Of a stretch of DNA of 64,000 bases, positions 9,616-18,407 are shown piece by piece. Position numbers and translations under genes: made by a program. Within the stretch, counting starts at the first letter, position 1. Each line of letters begins with the position of its first letter. The DNA comes from an uncultured bacterium. Its GTDB lineage: Bacteria; Pseudomonadota; Gammaproteobacteria; Burkholderiales; Burkholderiaceae_C. Below the pieces are notes generated by a model, which ran no database searches, had not been told where the DNA came from, and worked only from the letters and a program-made list of their open reading frames with translations. Location of the stretch: NCBI GenBank assembly GCA_903928495.1, contig CAIYQZ010000076.1, positions 1 through 64,000 on the forward strand. Reading direction: 5' to 3'.

Positions 9616-10710
9616 GTGTCCACCCATTTCCATGAACTGTCCGTCAAACGCGTGAGCCCCGAGGCCGCCGGTGCCGTGGCCATCACGTTCGACATTCCCG
9701 CCGCGCAGCGCGACACCTTCCGCTTCGAGCCGGGGCAGTTCCTCACGCTGCGCGCCCGCATTGGCGGGCAAGACGTGCGGCGCACCTATTCCATCAGCAG
9801 CCCGCGCAGCCAATTGGCCCGCAGGGGCGAGCTGGAAGTGGGCATTCGCCCGGTGGAGGGCGGCGTGTTTTCCAACTGGGCCGCGGCAGAGGTTCGCGCG
9901 GGCGACGTGATGCAGGTGATGCCGCCCGACGGCCGCTTCACGGTCAAAAAGCAGCGCGCCATCCACCGCGTGGGGTTTGCCGCAGGTTCGGGCATCACGC
10001 CCATCCTGAGCATTGCTGCCACCACGCTGGAGGAGCAGCCTGACAGCAAATTCACCCTGGTGTATGGCAACCGCCGCATGGCCAGCGTGATGTTCAATGA
10101 GGCCCTGCAAGACCTGAAGGACCGCTACGCCCACCGCTTCACCATGGTGCACATCCTGTCGCGCCAGGCACAAGAGGTGGATTTGCTGCAGGGCCGCATC
10201 GACGCCGACAAGGTCAAAGCCCTGGTGGACAGCCTGTTGCCTGCTGCCAGCATGGACGAGGTGTTCATCTGTGGCCCCGAAGCCATGATCACCGCCACCG
10301 AAACCGCCCTGCTGGCCGCCGGTGTGCCCGCCAGCCGCGTGTACACCGAGCGCTTCACCACCAGTGCCCAGCAGGCAGCCAAGGTGCAAGCCGACAGCGA
10401 TGCCAAGGCACGCCCAAATGCCACATCCAAACTGACGCAACTGCGCGTGCTGCTGGATGGCAAACACCACGACGTGGCCGCCCGAGAAGGCGAGTTGCTG
10501 CTGGACGCGGCACTCAACGCCGGGCTGGACCTGCCCTACTCCTGCAAGGGCGGCGTGTGCTGCACCTGCCGCTGCAAGGTGGTGAGTGGCGAAGTGAGCA
10601 TGGACAAAAACTTCACCCTGGAAGCCGACGAAGTGGCCAAAGGCTTTGTGCTGAGCTGCCAGGCCCGGGCGCTGACGCCCGAGGTGGTGCTGAGTTATGA
10701 CGAACGCTGA
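9616..10710 (+). CDS. paaE: PaaE, NADPH-dependent reductase of phenylacetyl-CoA epoxidase
   Basis: A 364-residue electron-transfer subunit. It has a ferredoxin-NADP reductase module with an FAD-binding RRTYSISSP and a nucleotide segment AAGSGITPILSIA, followed by a C-terminal plant-type [2Fe-2S] ferredoxin with ligands in SCKGGVCCTCRCKV and a final Cys in VLSCQA. The GTG at 9616 is chosen because CGGAGA lies seven bases upstream and the protein begins THFHELSVKRV; earlier starts would overlap paaD. The end overlaps paaX by 14 bases. Confidence 0.95.
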   Translation: MSTHFHELSVKRVSPEAAGAVAITFDIPAAQRDTFRFEPGQFLTLRARIGGQDVRRTYSISSPRSQLARRGELEVGIRPVEGGVFSNWAAAEVRAGDVMQVMPPDGRFTVKKQRAIHRVGFAAGSGITPILSIAATTLEEQPDSKFTLVYGNRRMASVMFNEALQDLKDRYAHRFTMVHILSRQAQEVDLLQGRIDADKVKALVDSLLPAASMDEVFICGPEAMITATETALLAAGVPASRVYTERFTTSAQQAAKVQADSDAKARPNATSKLTQLRVLLDGKHHDVAAREGELLLDAALNAGLDLPYSCKGGVCCTCRCKVVSGEVSMDKNFTLEADEVAKGFVLSCQARALTPEVVLSYDER

Positions 10711-11740
10711 GGGGCTCTGCCCCGCACAGTGCGGCGGCTGCACACCCGAGCGCCGCGCCCAAGCTCCCTTAGCCTCGGGCGCGCCCTGCCCCACCAGCCA
10801 GCGGCTGGCGCAGTTCAGGGACGAAAGCCGGGGCCACGCGGGCTCGGTCATCGTCACCGTGTTTGGCGACGCGGTGCTGCCGCGCGGCGGGCACATCTGG
10901 CTGGGCAGCCTCATTGCACTGCTGGCCCCGCTGGGCCTGAACGACCGGCTGGTGCGCACCAGCGTGTTCCGCCTGTCGCAAGACGACTGGCTGGAAGCCA
11001 CGGTGCACGGGCGGCGATCCGACTACAGCCTGACACCATCGGGCCGCCGCCGGTTTGTGGACGCCTCGCGCCAGATTTATGCCGCCGCATCTCCCCCGTG
11101 GGACCAGCGCTGGCGGCTGATCACCGTAACGGGCAGCCTGGAAATGGCCGAGCGCGACAAGCTGCGCCGCGCGCTGTTCTGGCATGGTTTTGGGGAGATG
11201 GGCAGCGACTGTTTTGTGCACCCCAGCGCCGACCTGGGCGCGGTGTTTGAAGCGCTGGACGGCGAAGGCCTGGACAGCACCCTGCTCAAGCTGCTGCCCC
11301 TGGTGGCGGCCAACCCGCGCCTGCCGGTTTCGGGCAACGACGCCAGCCTGGTGCACCGTGCCTGGAACCTGGAGCGCCTGGGCGCCGACTACACCGCGTT
11401 TGTGGACACCTACCGCGCCATCCTGCAACAGTGGCAGTCCGGTGGTGGCGCACCTGCCAGCATGGGCGATGACTGTGCCTTTCTCATCCGCACACTGCTG
11501 GTCCACGACTACCGCCGCTTGCTGCTGCGCGACCCGCAGTTGCCCGGCGTGCTGCTGCCCACCGACTGGCCCGGACACGAGGCCCGTGCCCTGTGCCGCC
11601 AGCTGTACCAACAGTTGCTGGCTCCGTCAGAGCGCCACCTGGACCGCCACCTGAAACTGGCCAGCGGCGAAGTGCCCACTGCCACCGCCCTGCTGGGAGA
11701 ACGCTTCGGGCTTTCTGACCCGCTGCGGGTTTGGGTGTGA
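10697..11740 (+). CDS. paaX: PaaX, phenylacetyl-CoA-responsive repressor
   Basis: A 347-residue GntR-like repressor of paa genes, normally released by phenylacetyl-CoA. The N-terminal winged-helix region (about residues 48-118) contains the family pattern SVIVTVFGDAVLPRGGHIWL, then LGLNDRLVRTSVFRL and the wing YSLTPSGRRRF. The central WRLITVTGSL and C-terminal effector domain are complete. The first 40 residues (Cys- and Pro-rich) are longer than usual. As the last gene of the operon it is probably autoregulated. No operator was recognised upstream of paaN. Confidence 0.93.
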   Translation: MTNAEGLCPAQCGGCTPERRAQAPLASGAPCPTSQRLAQFRDESRGHAGSVIVTVFGDAVLPRGGHIWLGSLIALLAPLGLNDRLVRTSVFRLSQDDWLEATVHGRRSDYSLTPSGRRRFVDASRQIYAAASPPWDQRWRLITVTGSLEMAERDKLRRALFWHGFGEMGSDCFVHPSADLGAVFEALDGEGLDSTLLKLLPLVAANPRLPVSGNDASLVHRAWNLERLGADYTAFVDTYRAILQQWQSGGGAPASMGDDCAFLIRTLLVHDYRRLLLRDPQLPGVLLPTDWPGHEARALCRQLYQQLLAPSERHLDRHLKLASGEVPTATALLGERFGLSDPLRVWV

Positions 11741-11748
11741 ATGACCCG

Positions 11749-11765
11749 TCAGGCGGGCTGCCTGA
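11749..11765. terminator. Small hairpin between convergent paaX and desaturase genes
   Basis: TCAGGC and GCCTGA form a 6-bp stem around a 5-base loop, eight bases after the paaX stop. There is no T-tract, so it is only a weak terminator candidate. Confidence 0.35.
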
Positions 11766-11792
11766 TGTATTGAAAAATGCGGGTGTCCTGCC

Positions 11793-12677
11793 CTATGAAC
11801 GCGCTTCAGGGCTGCTGGGTTCGACATAGGCGCTCCCGCCGAATTTGAGGGCAGTGTGGGCCCGGTCTGACTGCACCACCGGGAAAAACATCTGGTTCTT
11901 CCAGTCCTCTGCACCAAACAATTCGTCGTCACGCAAGCCCACCTGCTCGGGGTAGCGGCGGGTGATGTGTGCAGAGCCAAACAGCATGTCCCAAATGAAC
12001 AGCAGATTGCCAAAGTTGCCTTTGTAGTGACCCACCCCGTCCTCATTGGTGATCGCGTGGTGCGCCCAGTGCGTGGCCGGGGTCGAAATGCTGCGCTCCA
12101 GCAACCACATGAGCGGGTGCAATGCCCGCACTTTGTACAGTGGCTCATCCCAGCGCCAGCTGCAGTGCGCCCCCAGAATCACGGCCAGCTTGACAACGAT
12201 GTACAGGGCATACACCAGACCATCGATGCCCAAATACAGCAAGGTACCGGCAATCCACAGGCCCGGCATCATCAGGTAGTAGAAAAAATTGTTGCGAAAC
12301 GTGATGCGGATGCTCATGTAGCTGGCCGAATGGTGGGCGCGGTGCAACGGCCACAACAGGGGCGAGTGCGACAGCCTGTGCCACCAGTACTGCGTCATGT
12401 CGTCACCCACCAGCAACAGGGCCACGGTGGCCCAAACGGGAATGTCAGACAACACATGTTGGTAGCTGGGGGCCATCCACGCACCCAGTTTGCCAGTGAC
12501 CAAAATCACCAGGGGCTGAGTCACCAGCAGCAGGCTGATGAACATGAGCAGTTCCAGCTTTGTGTCGTTGCCCGTGGCATTGACTGTGCGCTGATAGCGC
12601 CGGCTGAGGTATTCCATGCTTGCGTAGCCCGCGATGAGGCACACCACCAGCAAGTTCTGAACTTGGGCTGCGGTCAT
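11793..12677 (-). CDS. Sterol desaturase / fatty acid hydroxylase family membrane protein
   Basis: A 294-residue integral membrane di-iron oxygenase. The histidine clusters are visible as WWHRLSH (about residue 103), HRAHH (about 115-119) and HWAHH (about 200-204), interspersed with four or more hydrophobic helices. The family hydroxylates or desaturates lipids; the substrate here is unknown. GGAGA lies upstream of the ATG. It is transcribed divergently from a LysR regulator, which probably controls it. Confidence 0.88.
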   Translation of the reverse strand: MTAAQVQNLLVVCLIAGYASMEYLSRRYQRTVNATGNDTKLELLMFISLLLVTQPLVILVTGKLGAWMAPSYQHVLSDIPVWATVALLLVGDDMTQYWWHRLSHSPLLWPLHRAHHSASYMSIRITFRNNFFYYLMMPGLWIAGTLLYLGIDGLVYALYIVVKLAVILGAHCSWRWDEPLYKVRALHPLMWLLERSISTPATHWAHHAITNEDGVGHYKGNFGNLLFIWDMLFGSAHITRRYPEQVGLRDDELFGAEDWKNQMFFPVVQSDRAHTALKFGGSAYVEPSSPEARS

Positions 12678-12762
12678 TGTTGTCTCCAGGTTGTTTTTTT
12701 GAGTGGGCGGATTCTAGAAACGGGGTCATGATGCGTCCATTGCATTTTTCGCCGCGTATTGA

Positions 12763-12782
12763 TGCAATTTGCACACATGCAA
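12763..12782. promoter_or_regulatory. Probable LysR operator in a divergent promoter region
   Basis: Two overlapping inverted repeats: TGCAA-T-TTGCA and TTGCA-CACA-TGCAA. The second fits the T-N11-A pattern of LysR-type sites. It lies in the 133-base gap between the desaturase and the lysR gene. Confidence 0.5.
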
Positions 12783-12810
12783 GACCCACAGCGGCAACCG
12801 GTGGTGCGCA

Positions 12811-13716
12811 ATGGATCTGAAACGACTCAAACATCTGGTGGTGTTGGCCGACAGCCACCACTTTGGACGCGCTGCGGCGCAATGCCATCTCAGCCAATCG
12901 GCTTTCAGCCGCAGCATTCAAACACTGGAGGACGAGTTGGGGCTGCAGCTGTTTGTGCGTGGCACCCACGATGTGCGCTGCACCCCGGCAGGCGAGTTTG
13001 TGCTGGAACGGGCCCGCAAGCTGCTGTTTGACAGCCGCTGCCTGGAGCGAGACCTCCATCTGTACAGCGGTTGCCTGATCGGCGATCTCGCCTTCGGCGT
13101 GGGCCCCTACCCTGCGGCCAGCATCGTCCCGGATTTGCTGACCGACTTGCGCCAGCGGTTCGGGCAGGCCAACGTGCGGGTGGAAGTGAACAACGCGACC
13201 TACCTGATGGCGCATTTGCTTGCTGAAGAGCTTGATTTCTATCTGGCCGATCTGCGCCATGTGCCCGACGCACCGCACCTGTCACTGACCCGCATTGGTT
13301 TGCTCGAAGCAGGCTGTTTTGTGCGCCACGGGCATCCGCTTCTGGCCCAAGCCGAGGTCACGGGTGCCGATGTGCTGAAGCATGGGCTTGCCAGCGTCCA
13401 GACACATGACACCTTGCGCCTGCAGTTGGGGCGTTTGTTGGGCTTGCCCCCGGGCACACGGCTGCCCTTGGCGCTGGAGTGCGACGACCTGGATTTGCTG
13501 AAAAAAGTGACTACACGCACCGACACGGTGCTGCTGTGTCCGGTGGCCGGTGCGCAAGCGGAACTGGCCGCACAACAACTGGCGCCGATTGCCGTGAAGG
13601 GTTTGCCTGTGCTGGGGTCAAACCTCGGGGTGGTGGCCCTGAAAGGCAGAGGCCTGTCACCGCTGGCGCGGTATGTGGTGGATTGGCTGGCTGGGGCCGG
13701 GCTGCCGCCGTTTTGA
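12811..13716 (+). CDS. LysR-family transcriptional regulator
   Basis: A 301-residue regulator with the N-terminal helix-turn-helix (about residues 1-60: MDLKRLKHLVVLADSHHFGRAAAQCHLSQSAFSR pattern, split here as it reads) and an effector domain beginning near residue 90. The ATG at 12811 puts the HTH directly at the N-terminus as is normal. The inducer is unknown. Divergent orientation from the desaturase and the palindromes between them suggest control of that gene and itself. Confidence 0.88.
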   Translation: MDLKRLKHLVVLADSHHFGRAAAQCHLSQSAFSRSIQTLEDELGLQLFVRGTHDVRCTPAGEFVLERARKLLFDSRCLERDLHLYSGCLIGDLAFGVGPYPAASIVPDLLTDLRQRFGQANVRVEVNNATYLMAHLLAEELDFYLADLRHVPDAPHLSLTRIGLLEAGCFVRHGHPLLAQAEVTGADVLKHGLASVQTHDTLRLQLGRLLGLPPGTRLPLALECDDLDLLKKVTTRTDTVLLCPVAGAQAELAAQQLAPIAVKGLPVLGSNLGVVALKGRGLSPLARYVVDWLAGAGLPPF

Positions 13717-13791
13717 CCGTGCCTGCGGCCACAAGGCCGTTGAAACGTCGTGGCCGATGACTGAACGAAAGCGCGCGTGTCAGCTTGCGCC

Positions 13792-13809
13792 CATACGACT
13801 TCCTGATGC
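13792..13809 (+). promoter_or_regulatory. Candidate KdpE-type binding site upstream of the sensor kinase
   Basis: Half-sites CATACGA and CTGATGC are offset by 11 bases, the geometry used by OmpR/KdpE-family regulators. The block CTTCCTGATGC here is repeated exactly upstream of kup at 16104-16114. It ends only 21 bases before the kinase ATG. Confidence 0.45.
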
Positions 13810-13830
13810 ACGGCAAGGTAGGCTGTTGCC

Positions 13831-15381
13831 ATGAACAACCGCACCCCTCTGCGCAACACCCTCGCGCTGGTGATCTGGGCCGTCGCATGGCTCGCAATGT
13901 TTGCACTGGAAGGCACGCTGGACCTCGCCAACCTGGCCATGCTTCTGGTGCTGGCGTCTGCCCTTTCTGCCCTCTGGCTGCCGGGCTGGGCCAGCATGTT
14001 GGCAAGCGCAGCGGCCGTGCTGGCCTTCAACTGGTTTTTGGTACCACCCAAGTTCACATTCACGGTAGACATTCACCAAAACGCACTGCTGCTGCTTGCA
14101 CTGCTGCTGGTGAACTGGATCATTGCAGGCTTGGTCATTCGCCAGCGCCGCCTCGCAGAAACCGCACAAACCGTGGCCGCGCGCGAAGCCCGCCTGCGCC
14201 AATGGGGCGACACGCTGCGAGACGCCAGCGACCCGGCCGCACACGCCGCAGCCCTTCGCACTGCCTTGCAGGAGGCCACCGACTGCACCGTGTCGGTGTC
14301 GGTGTTGAGGGCGCTGGGCAGACAGCAGGACAACAGCCCACCGCTGCAGGTGGGTGAACCGGATGACGAACAGCGTACCGCCTTGGCCCTGTGCGCGCGC
14401 GACGGCCGCCCCATGGGCGCCGGCAGTGGCCGCTACGACGAGCTGCCTGACACCTACATGCCTCTGCGCGGCCGGGGCATCACGCTGGGCGCTGCACTGA
14501 TCACAGGCCTTGCCCGCCACCCCCAGGGCCACGAGCTGCGCCCCCACTTGCAGGCGCTGTGCGACCAGATGGGCAGCGCCCTGCACCGGTCGCTGATGTC
14601 AGAGCAGGAGCGGCTGGCGCGCGAGCAGGCCCAACTGCAGGCCACCCGAAACGCCCTGCTGGCAGCCATCTCGCATGACTTCCGCACACCCCTGGCCACC
14701 ATCATGGGGGCGGCCTCGTCCCTGCAAGAGCAGGGTGAACGCATGGACCCTGCCCAGCGTCAAAGGCTGGCGGCCGGCATCGTGGAAGAAAGTGAGCGAC
14801 TGGCCCGGCTGACCGACAACACCCTCCAACTGGCACGGCTGGATGCACCCGCCGTCTCGCTGCGCTGTGACTGGGAGTCGGCAGAAGAAATCGTGGGTGC
14901 GGTCCTGCGGCGCACCCGGCGCACGCCGCAAGGCCATCGGGTGCGTGCATGGGTGGAGCCCGACCTGCCCCTGCTGTGGTGCGATGCGATGCTGGTGTCG
15001 CAATTGCTGGACAACCTGCTCGACAACGGCCTGAAGTACAGCCCAGCCGAGTCTCCTGTCGAATTGCACGCCACCCGCGACGGCGAACACCTGGTGCTGG
15101 CGGTCAGTGACCGTGGGCCAGGCATTGCAGCGGCATGGCAGCAAAAAGTGTTCGAGGTGTTTCAGCGCGGCGAATATGACAGCGCTGCGAACGGCAGCCC
15201 AGCAGACCGGGGAGCTGGTGTGGGCCTGGCCGTGTGCCGCGCGATCGCCCGCGCCCATCGGGGAGAACTCCAGTTGCGCCCGCGCGCCGAAGGCGGCTGT
15301 CGCTTCGAATGCCGGCTGCCACTGCGTGAAATCGAACAGACCCCTACTCCGCCGCCCGACGCACGGGAGGCCCTGCCGTGA
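13831..15381 (+). CDS. KdpD-like sensor histidine kinase lacking the KdpD/Usp N-terminal half
   Basis: A 516-residue membrane sensor kinase. Three or four hydrophobic helices (about residues 10-112) correspond to the DUF4118 membrane domain of KdpD. A GAF-like linker, a HisKA domain with AAISHDFRTPLA (phospho-accepting His near residue 282) and an ATPase domain with NLLDNGLKYS, DRGPGIA and GAGVGLAVC follow. Standard KdpD is about 900 residues; the cytoplasmic KdpD and universal-stress-protein domains are absent. It overlaps the response-regulator gene (GTGA) and is followed by kup rather than kdpFABC, so it probably senses K+ or turgor for Kup. Confidence 0.88.
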   Translation: MNNRTPLRNTLALVIWAVAWLAMFALEGTLDLANLAMLLVLASALSALWLPGWASMLASAAAVLAFNWFLVPPKFTFTVDIHQNALLLLALLLVNWIIAGLVIRQRRLAETAQTVAAREARLRQWGDTLRDASDPAAHAAALRTALQEATDCTVSVSVLRALGRQQDNSPPLQVGEPDDEQRTALALCARDGRPMGAGSGRYDELPDTYMPLRGRGITLGAALITGLARHPQGHELRPHLQALCDQMGSALHRSLMSEQERLAREQAQLQATRNALLAAISHDFRTPLATIMGAASSLQEQGERMDPAQRQRLAAGIVEESERLARLTDNTLQLARLDAPAVSLRCDWESAEEIVGAVLRRTRRTPQGHRVRAWVEPDLPLLWCDAMLVSQLLDNLLDNGLKYSPAESPVELHATRDGEHLVLAVSDRGPGIAAAWQQKVFEVFQRGEYDSAANGSPADRGAGVGLAVCRAIARAHRGELQLRPRAEGGCRFECRLPLREIEQTPTPPPDAREALP

Positions 15382-16088
15382 GTCAGCGGGTTTTGCTGGT
15401 GGAAGATGACCGGGTGCTGCGCAGTTCGCTGCGCGAGGCCCTGTCCGTCGAGGGCTATGACGTGCGCACCGCTGCCAGCCTGGCCGACGCGCGGGCACAA
15501 CTTCAACACTGTCCGGCGGGCGAACCGATCGAACTCGTGTTGCTGGACCTCGGGCTGCCCGACGGCGATGGCCAGGCATTGCTGGCGGAACTGCGCCACA
15601 GTGGCAGCACACCCGTCATTGTGGTGTCGGCCAGAGAAGCCGAGGGGCAGAAGATCCGACTGTTGGACAGCGGTGCAGACGACTACCTGGTAAAGCCCTT
15701 CGGGATTGGTGAGCTGCTGGCACGCATGCGCGTGGCATTGCGCCGCCGGGGACACCACAGCGAACCAGCGCTGCTCCACTACCAGCACGGCCCGCTGTCC
15801 GTGGATTTGAAAACCCGCCGTGTGCTGCTGGGTAACGCCGACATGCACCTCACGCCCACTGAATACGCATTGCTTGCGCGGCTCGTACGTCAGGCTGGCC
15901 AGGTGGTCACCCACCGACAGCTGCTGGCCGACGTTTGGGGAGCCGAACACACCGAGCAGACCCATTACCTGCGCCTGTACATGGGCCAGTTGCGCGCAAA
16001 GCTGGAAGTCAACAGCGCTGAACCGCAGCACCTGTTGACCGAGCCGGGTGTGGGCTACAGGCTGGCAGAGCCAGACAACAACGACTGA
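15378..16088 (+). CDS. kdpE: KdpE-like response regulator
   Basis: A 236-residue OmpR-family regulator. The receiver domain has the acidic pair VEDD, phospho-acceptor Asp57 in VLLDLGLPDGDG and the conserved Lys in DYLVKPF. The C-terminal winged helix ends LLTEPGVGYRL. The GTG start overlaps the kinase stop, so the two are translationally coupled. Likely target: the repeated direct-repeat sites upstream of the kinase and of kup. Confidence 0.9.
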   Translation: MSQRVLLVEDDRVLRSSLREALSVEGYDVRTAASLADARAQLQHCPAGEPIELVLLDLGLPDGDGQALLAELRHSGSTPVIVVSAREAEGQKIRLLDSGADDYLVKPFGIGELLARMRVALRRRGHHSEPALLHYQHGPLSVDLKTRRVLLGNADMHLTPTEYALLARLVRQAGQVVTHRQLLADVWGAEHTEQTHYLRLYMGQLRAKLEVNSAEPQHLLTEPGVGYRLAEPDNND

Positions 16089-16096
16089 ACCCGGCG

Positions 16097-16115
16097 CTTA
16101 TGCCTTCCTGATGCC
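16097..16115 (+). promoter_or_regulatory. Candidate KdpE-type binding site upstream of kup
   Basis: CTTATGCC and CTGATGCC are direct repeats (7 of 8 matches) offset by exactly 11 bases. The CTTCCTGATGC block is shared with the site before the kinase gene. It lies 41 bases before the kup ATG. Confidence 0.5.
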
Positions 16116-16156
16116 CGGCGGAGCATGGTTGAGGCCTGTGTTTCCACGGAGCCTTC

Positions 16157-18067
16157 ATGAACAAACCTGCCACCGCTGCCACTGACGCAGCCCCCCGTAC
16201 CCAAACTCAACAGGGCCTGTCAGCACTGACACTCGCTGCCATCGGCGTTGTGTATGGCGACATCGGCACCAGTCCGCTGTACACCGTCAAAGAAATTTTT
16301 GCGCCGCACACAGGGGTGCCGCTGGACGCACCCCACCTGATCGGTGCTGTTTCGACGATTTTTTGGGCACTCATGCTGGTGGTCACACTGAAGTATGTGA
16401 TCCTGATTCTGCGGGCCGACAACCATGGCGAAGGCGGCGGCCTTGCCTTGACAGCACTGGCTGCTCGGGCCGTGGAGCACCGCCCGGCGCTTCGCCGTGG
16501 CCTGTTGCTGCTGGGCGTGTTCGGGGCCACGCTGTTTTACGGTGACAGCCTGATCACGCCAGCCATTTCAGTGCTGGGTGCCATGGAAGGGCTGGAGGTG
16601 CTGACCCCCGCACTCAAGCCCTGGGTGGTGCCAGCCACGGTGGCCGTGTTGATAGGCCTTTTCCTCATGCAGCGCGTTGGCACCGCCGTGGTGGGCCGAT
16701 TCTTTGGGCCGATCATCGTGCTGTGGTTCACCGTGCTCGGTGGAATGGGGGCCTGGCACATCATGCAGGAGCCTTCGATCCTGGCTGCGCTCAACCCCAT
16801 ACATGCATGGACATTTTTGTCTGAGCGTGGCTGGCACATGTTTGCAGCGGTGGGCGCCATCGTGCTAGCGCTCACCGGCGCCGAGGCGCTGTACGCCGAC
16901 ATGGGCCACTTCGGCCGCAAACCGATACAGATCGCCTGGACCGGGTTGGTGCTGCCGGGCCTGGCGCTGAACTACCTGGGCCAGGGCGCATTGCTGATCA
17001 GCGACCCTTCAGCTATTCAGAACCCGTTTTACCGTCAGTTTCCCGAGGCATGGCTGGTGCCAGCGCTCGTGCTGGCCACACTGGCCGCCATCATTGCCTC
17101 ACAGGCCGTCATTTCAGGTGCTTACTCACTGACCAAACAGGCCATCCAACTGGGCTTTTTGCCCCGCATGCGGGTGCGTTACACCAGCGCCCGCGAGATG
17201 GGACAAATCTACATGCCCGGGGTCAACTGGGCGCTGCTGGCTGGCGTGTTGGCAGTGGTGCTTTTTTTCCGCAGCTCATCGGCTTTGGCCAGTGCCTATG
17301 GCATTGCGGTCACGCTGACCATGCTGATCACCACCCTGCTGACCTATTTCGTGGTGCGTGAAGGCTGGCGCATGCCAGCACCGGTGGCTGTGGGCGCCAC
17401 GGTGTTTTTCCTGTTCATTGATGTGCTGTTGGTTGCCGGCTGTGCCATCAAGTTCATGGACGGCGGCTGGTTCCCTCTGACGCTGGGTCTGGTGCTTTTC
17501 GTGTTGATGAGCACCTGGCGGCGCGGCCGCGAGCTGCTGATGGCCAGCATTCGCCGCGATGGCCTGGCCCTGCGGGAATTCATTGAGCAGTTGGACCCGC
17601 GCAGCGTGAACCGGGCCGAACGCACCGCCGTCTACGCAGTGGCCGACACGGACACGGTGCCACAGGCACTGCTGCACAACCTCAAGCACAACCAGGTGCT
17701 GCACGCACGCAACGTGATCCTAACGGTGCGATTTCACGATGTGCCGTGGATACCCATGGAACGCAGGGTTGACGTTGAAGCAATGCAACACGGCTTCTGG
17801 CGAGTGCAGGTGAATTACGGATTCATGAATACGCCCGACATACCAAAGGCGTTGGAACTGACGGCCTCACATGGCCTGGCGGTGCCGCTGTTTGAGACCA
17901 GCTACTTCCTCAGCCGCGAGACAGTGGTGCCCTCCCCTGGTGGAGGCATGGCCAACTGGCGCGAGAAACTGTTTGCCGCCATGAGCCACAACGCGGGCGG
18001 CGTGGTGGAGTTTTTCCGCCTGCCGGGCAACGCGGTGGTGGAGCTGGGCACGCGAGTACCGATTTGA
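16157..18067 (+). CDS. kup: Kup, low-affinity potassium uptake protein
   Basis: A 636-residue KUP/HAK/KT-family K+:H+ symporter. The family hallmark [17 protein letters not shown] lies at about residues 32-48. About twelve hydrophobic helices run to residue 465, followed by a C-terminal cytoplasmic domain. GGAG lies upstream of the ATG. It directly follows the two-component genes, which suggests dedicated control of potassium uptake. Confidence 0.95.
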   Translation: MNKPATAATDAAPRTQTQQGLSALTLAAIGVVYGDIGTSPLYTVKEIFAPHTGVPLDAPHLIGAVSTIFWALMLVVTLKYVILILRADNHGEGGGLALTALAARAVEHRPALRRGLLLLGVFGATLFYGDSLITPAISVLGAMEGLEVLTPALKPWVVPATVAVLIGLFLMQRVGTAVVGRFFGPIIVLWFTVLGGMGAWHIMQEPSILAALNPIHAWTFLSERGWHMFAAVGAIVLALTGAEALYADMGHFGRKPIQIAWTGLVLPGLALNYLGQGALLISDPSAIQNPFYRQFPEAWLVPALVLATLAAIIASQAVISGAYSLTKQAIQLGFLPRMRVRYTSAREMGQIYMPGVNWALLAGVLAVVLFFRSSSALASAYGIAVTLTMLITTLLTYFVVREGWRMPAPVAVGATVFFLFIDVLLVAGCAIKFMDGGWFPLTLGLVLFVLMSTWRRGRELLMASIRRDGLALREFIEQLDPRSVNRAERTAVYAVADTDTVPQALLHNLKHNQVLHARNVILTVRFHDVPWIPMERRVDVEAMQHGFWRVQVNYGFMNTPDIPKALELTASHGLAVPLFETSYFLSRETVVPSPGGGMANWREKLFAAMSHNAGGVVEFFRLPGNAVVELGTRVPI

Positions 18068-18177
18068 CGGTACTGCTGTCAGCAATGTTCGCAAATACCT
18101 GAAGAACAGTCCGCGTCCAGTTGATTACTTCGGGAGTCCCGATCAACGACCATCCCGTGCAACTTTAGGAGCACCGA

Positions 18178-18336
18178 ATGGACGCCTTGACACTGTCTCT
18201 GATCGCATTGACCGCCATGATGCTGGTCACCACCCTCCTGGCGTACCGCCAAGGCAATGAAAAGCGCGACATCGGCCTTTTGGGTGTGTTGACTGGGGTG
18301 TTTGGCGTGAGCACGCTGGTGGCAGCGCTGGGTTAA
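18178..18336 (+). CDS. 52-residue two-helix membrane protein downstream of kup
   Basis: An ATG at 18178 with AGGAG eight to twelve bases upstream opens a 52-codon frame ending TAA at 18336, just before a strong terminator. Residues about 3-21 (LTLSLIALTAMMLVTTLLA) and 33-51 (LLGVLTGVFGVSTLVAALG) are hydrophobic, joined by a charged loop RQGNEKRD, so it is probably a helical hairpin in the inner membrane. The ribosome binding site, codon use and placement before the terminator support a real gene. It may be an accessory subunit of Kup or unrelated; I do not know the family. Confidence 0.6.
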   Translation: MDALTLSLIALTAMMLVTTLLAYRQGNEKRDIGLLGVLTGVFGVSTLVAALG

Positions 18337-18345
18337 GCGCCACAA

Positions 18346-18378
18346 AAAAGCCCGGGTCTGCAACAGACCCGGGCTTTT
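18346..18378. terminator. Strong bidirectional rho-independent terminator
   Basis: A perfect 15-bp stem, AAAAGCCCGGGTCTG paired with CAGACCCGGGCTTTT around the loop CAA. It separates the kup unit (+) from the TRAP operon (-) and has an A/T tract on both sides. Confidence 0.9.
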
Positions 18379-18407
18379 GGAACCCATGTAGAACCGAAAC
18401 CGCGCGC

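Noticed and set aside
13831..16088. Complete kdpFABC-KdpDE system
   Set aside because: No kdpF, A, B or C gene is present and the kinase lacks the KdpD N-terminal domains.
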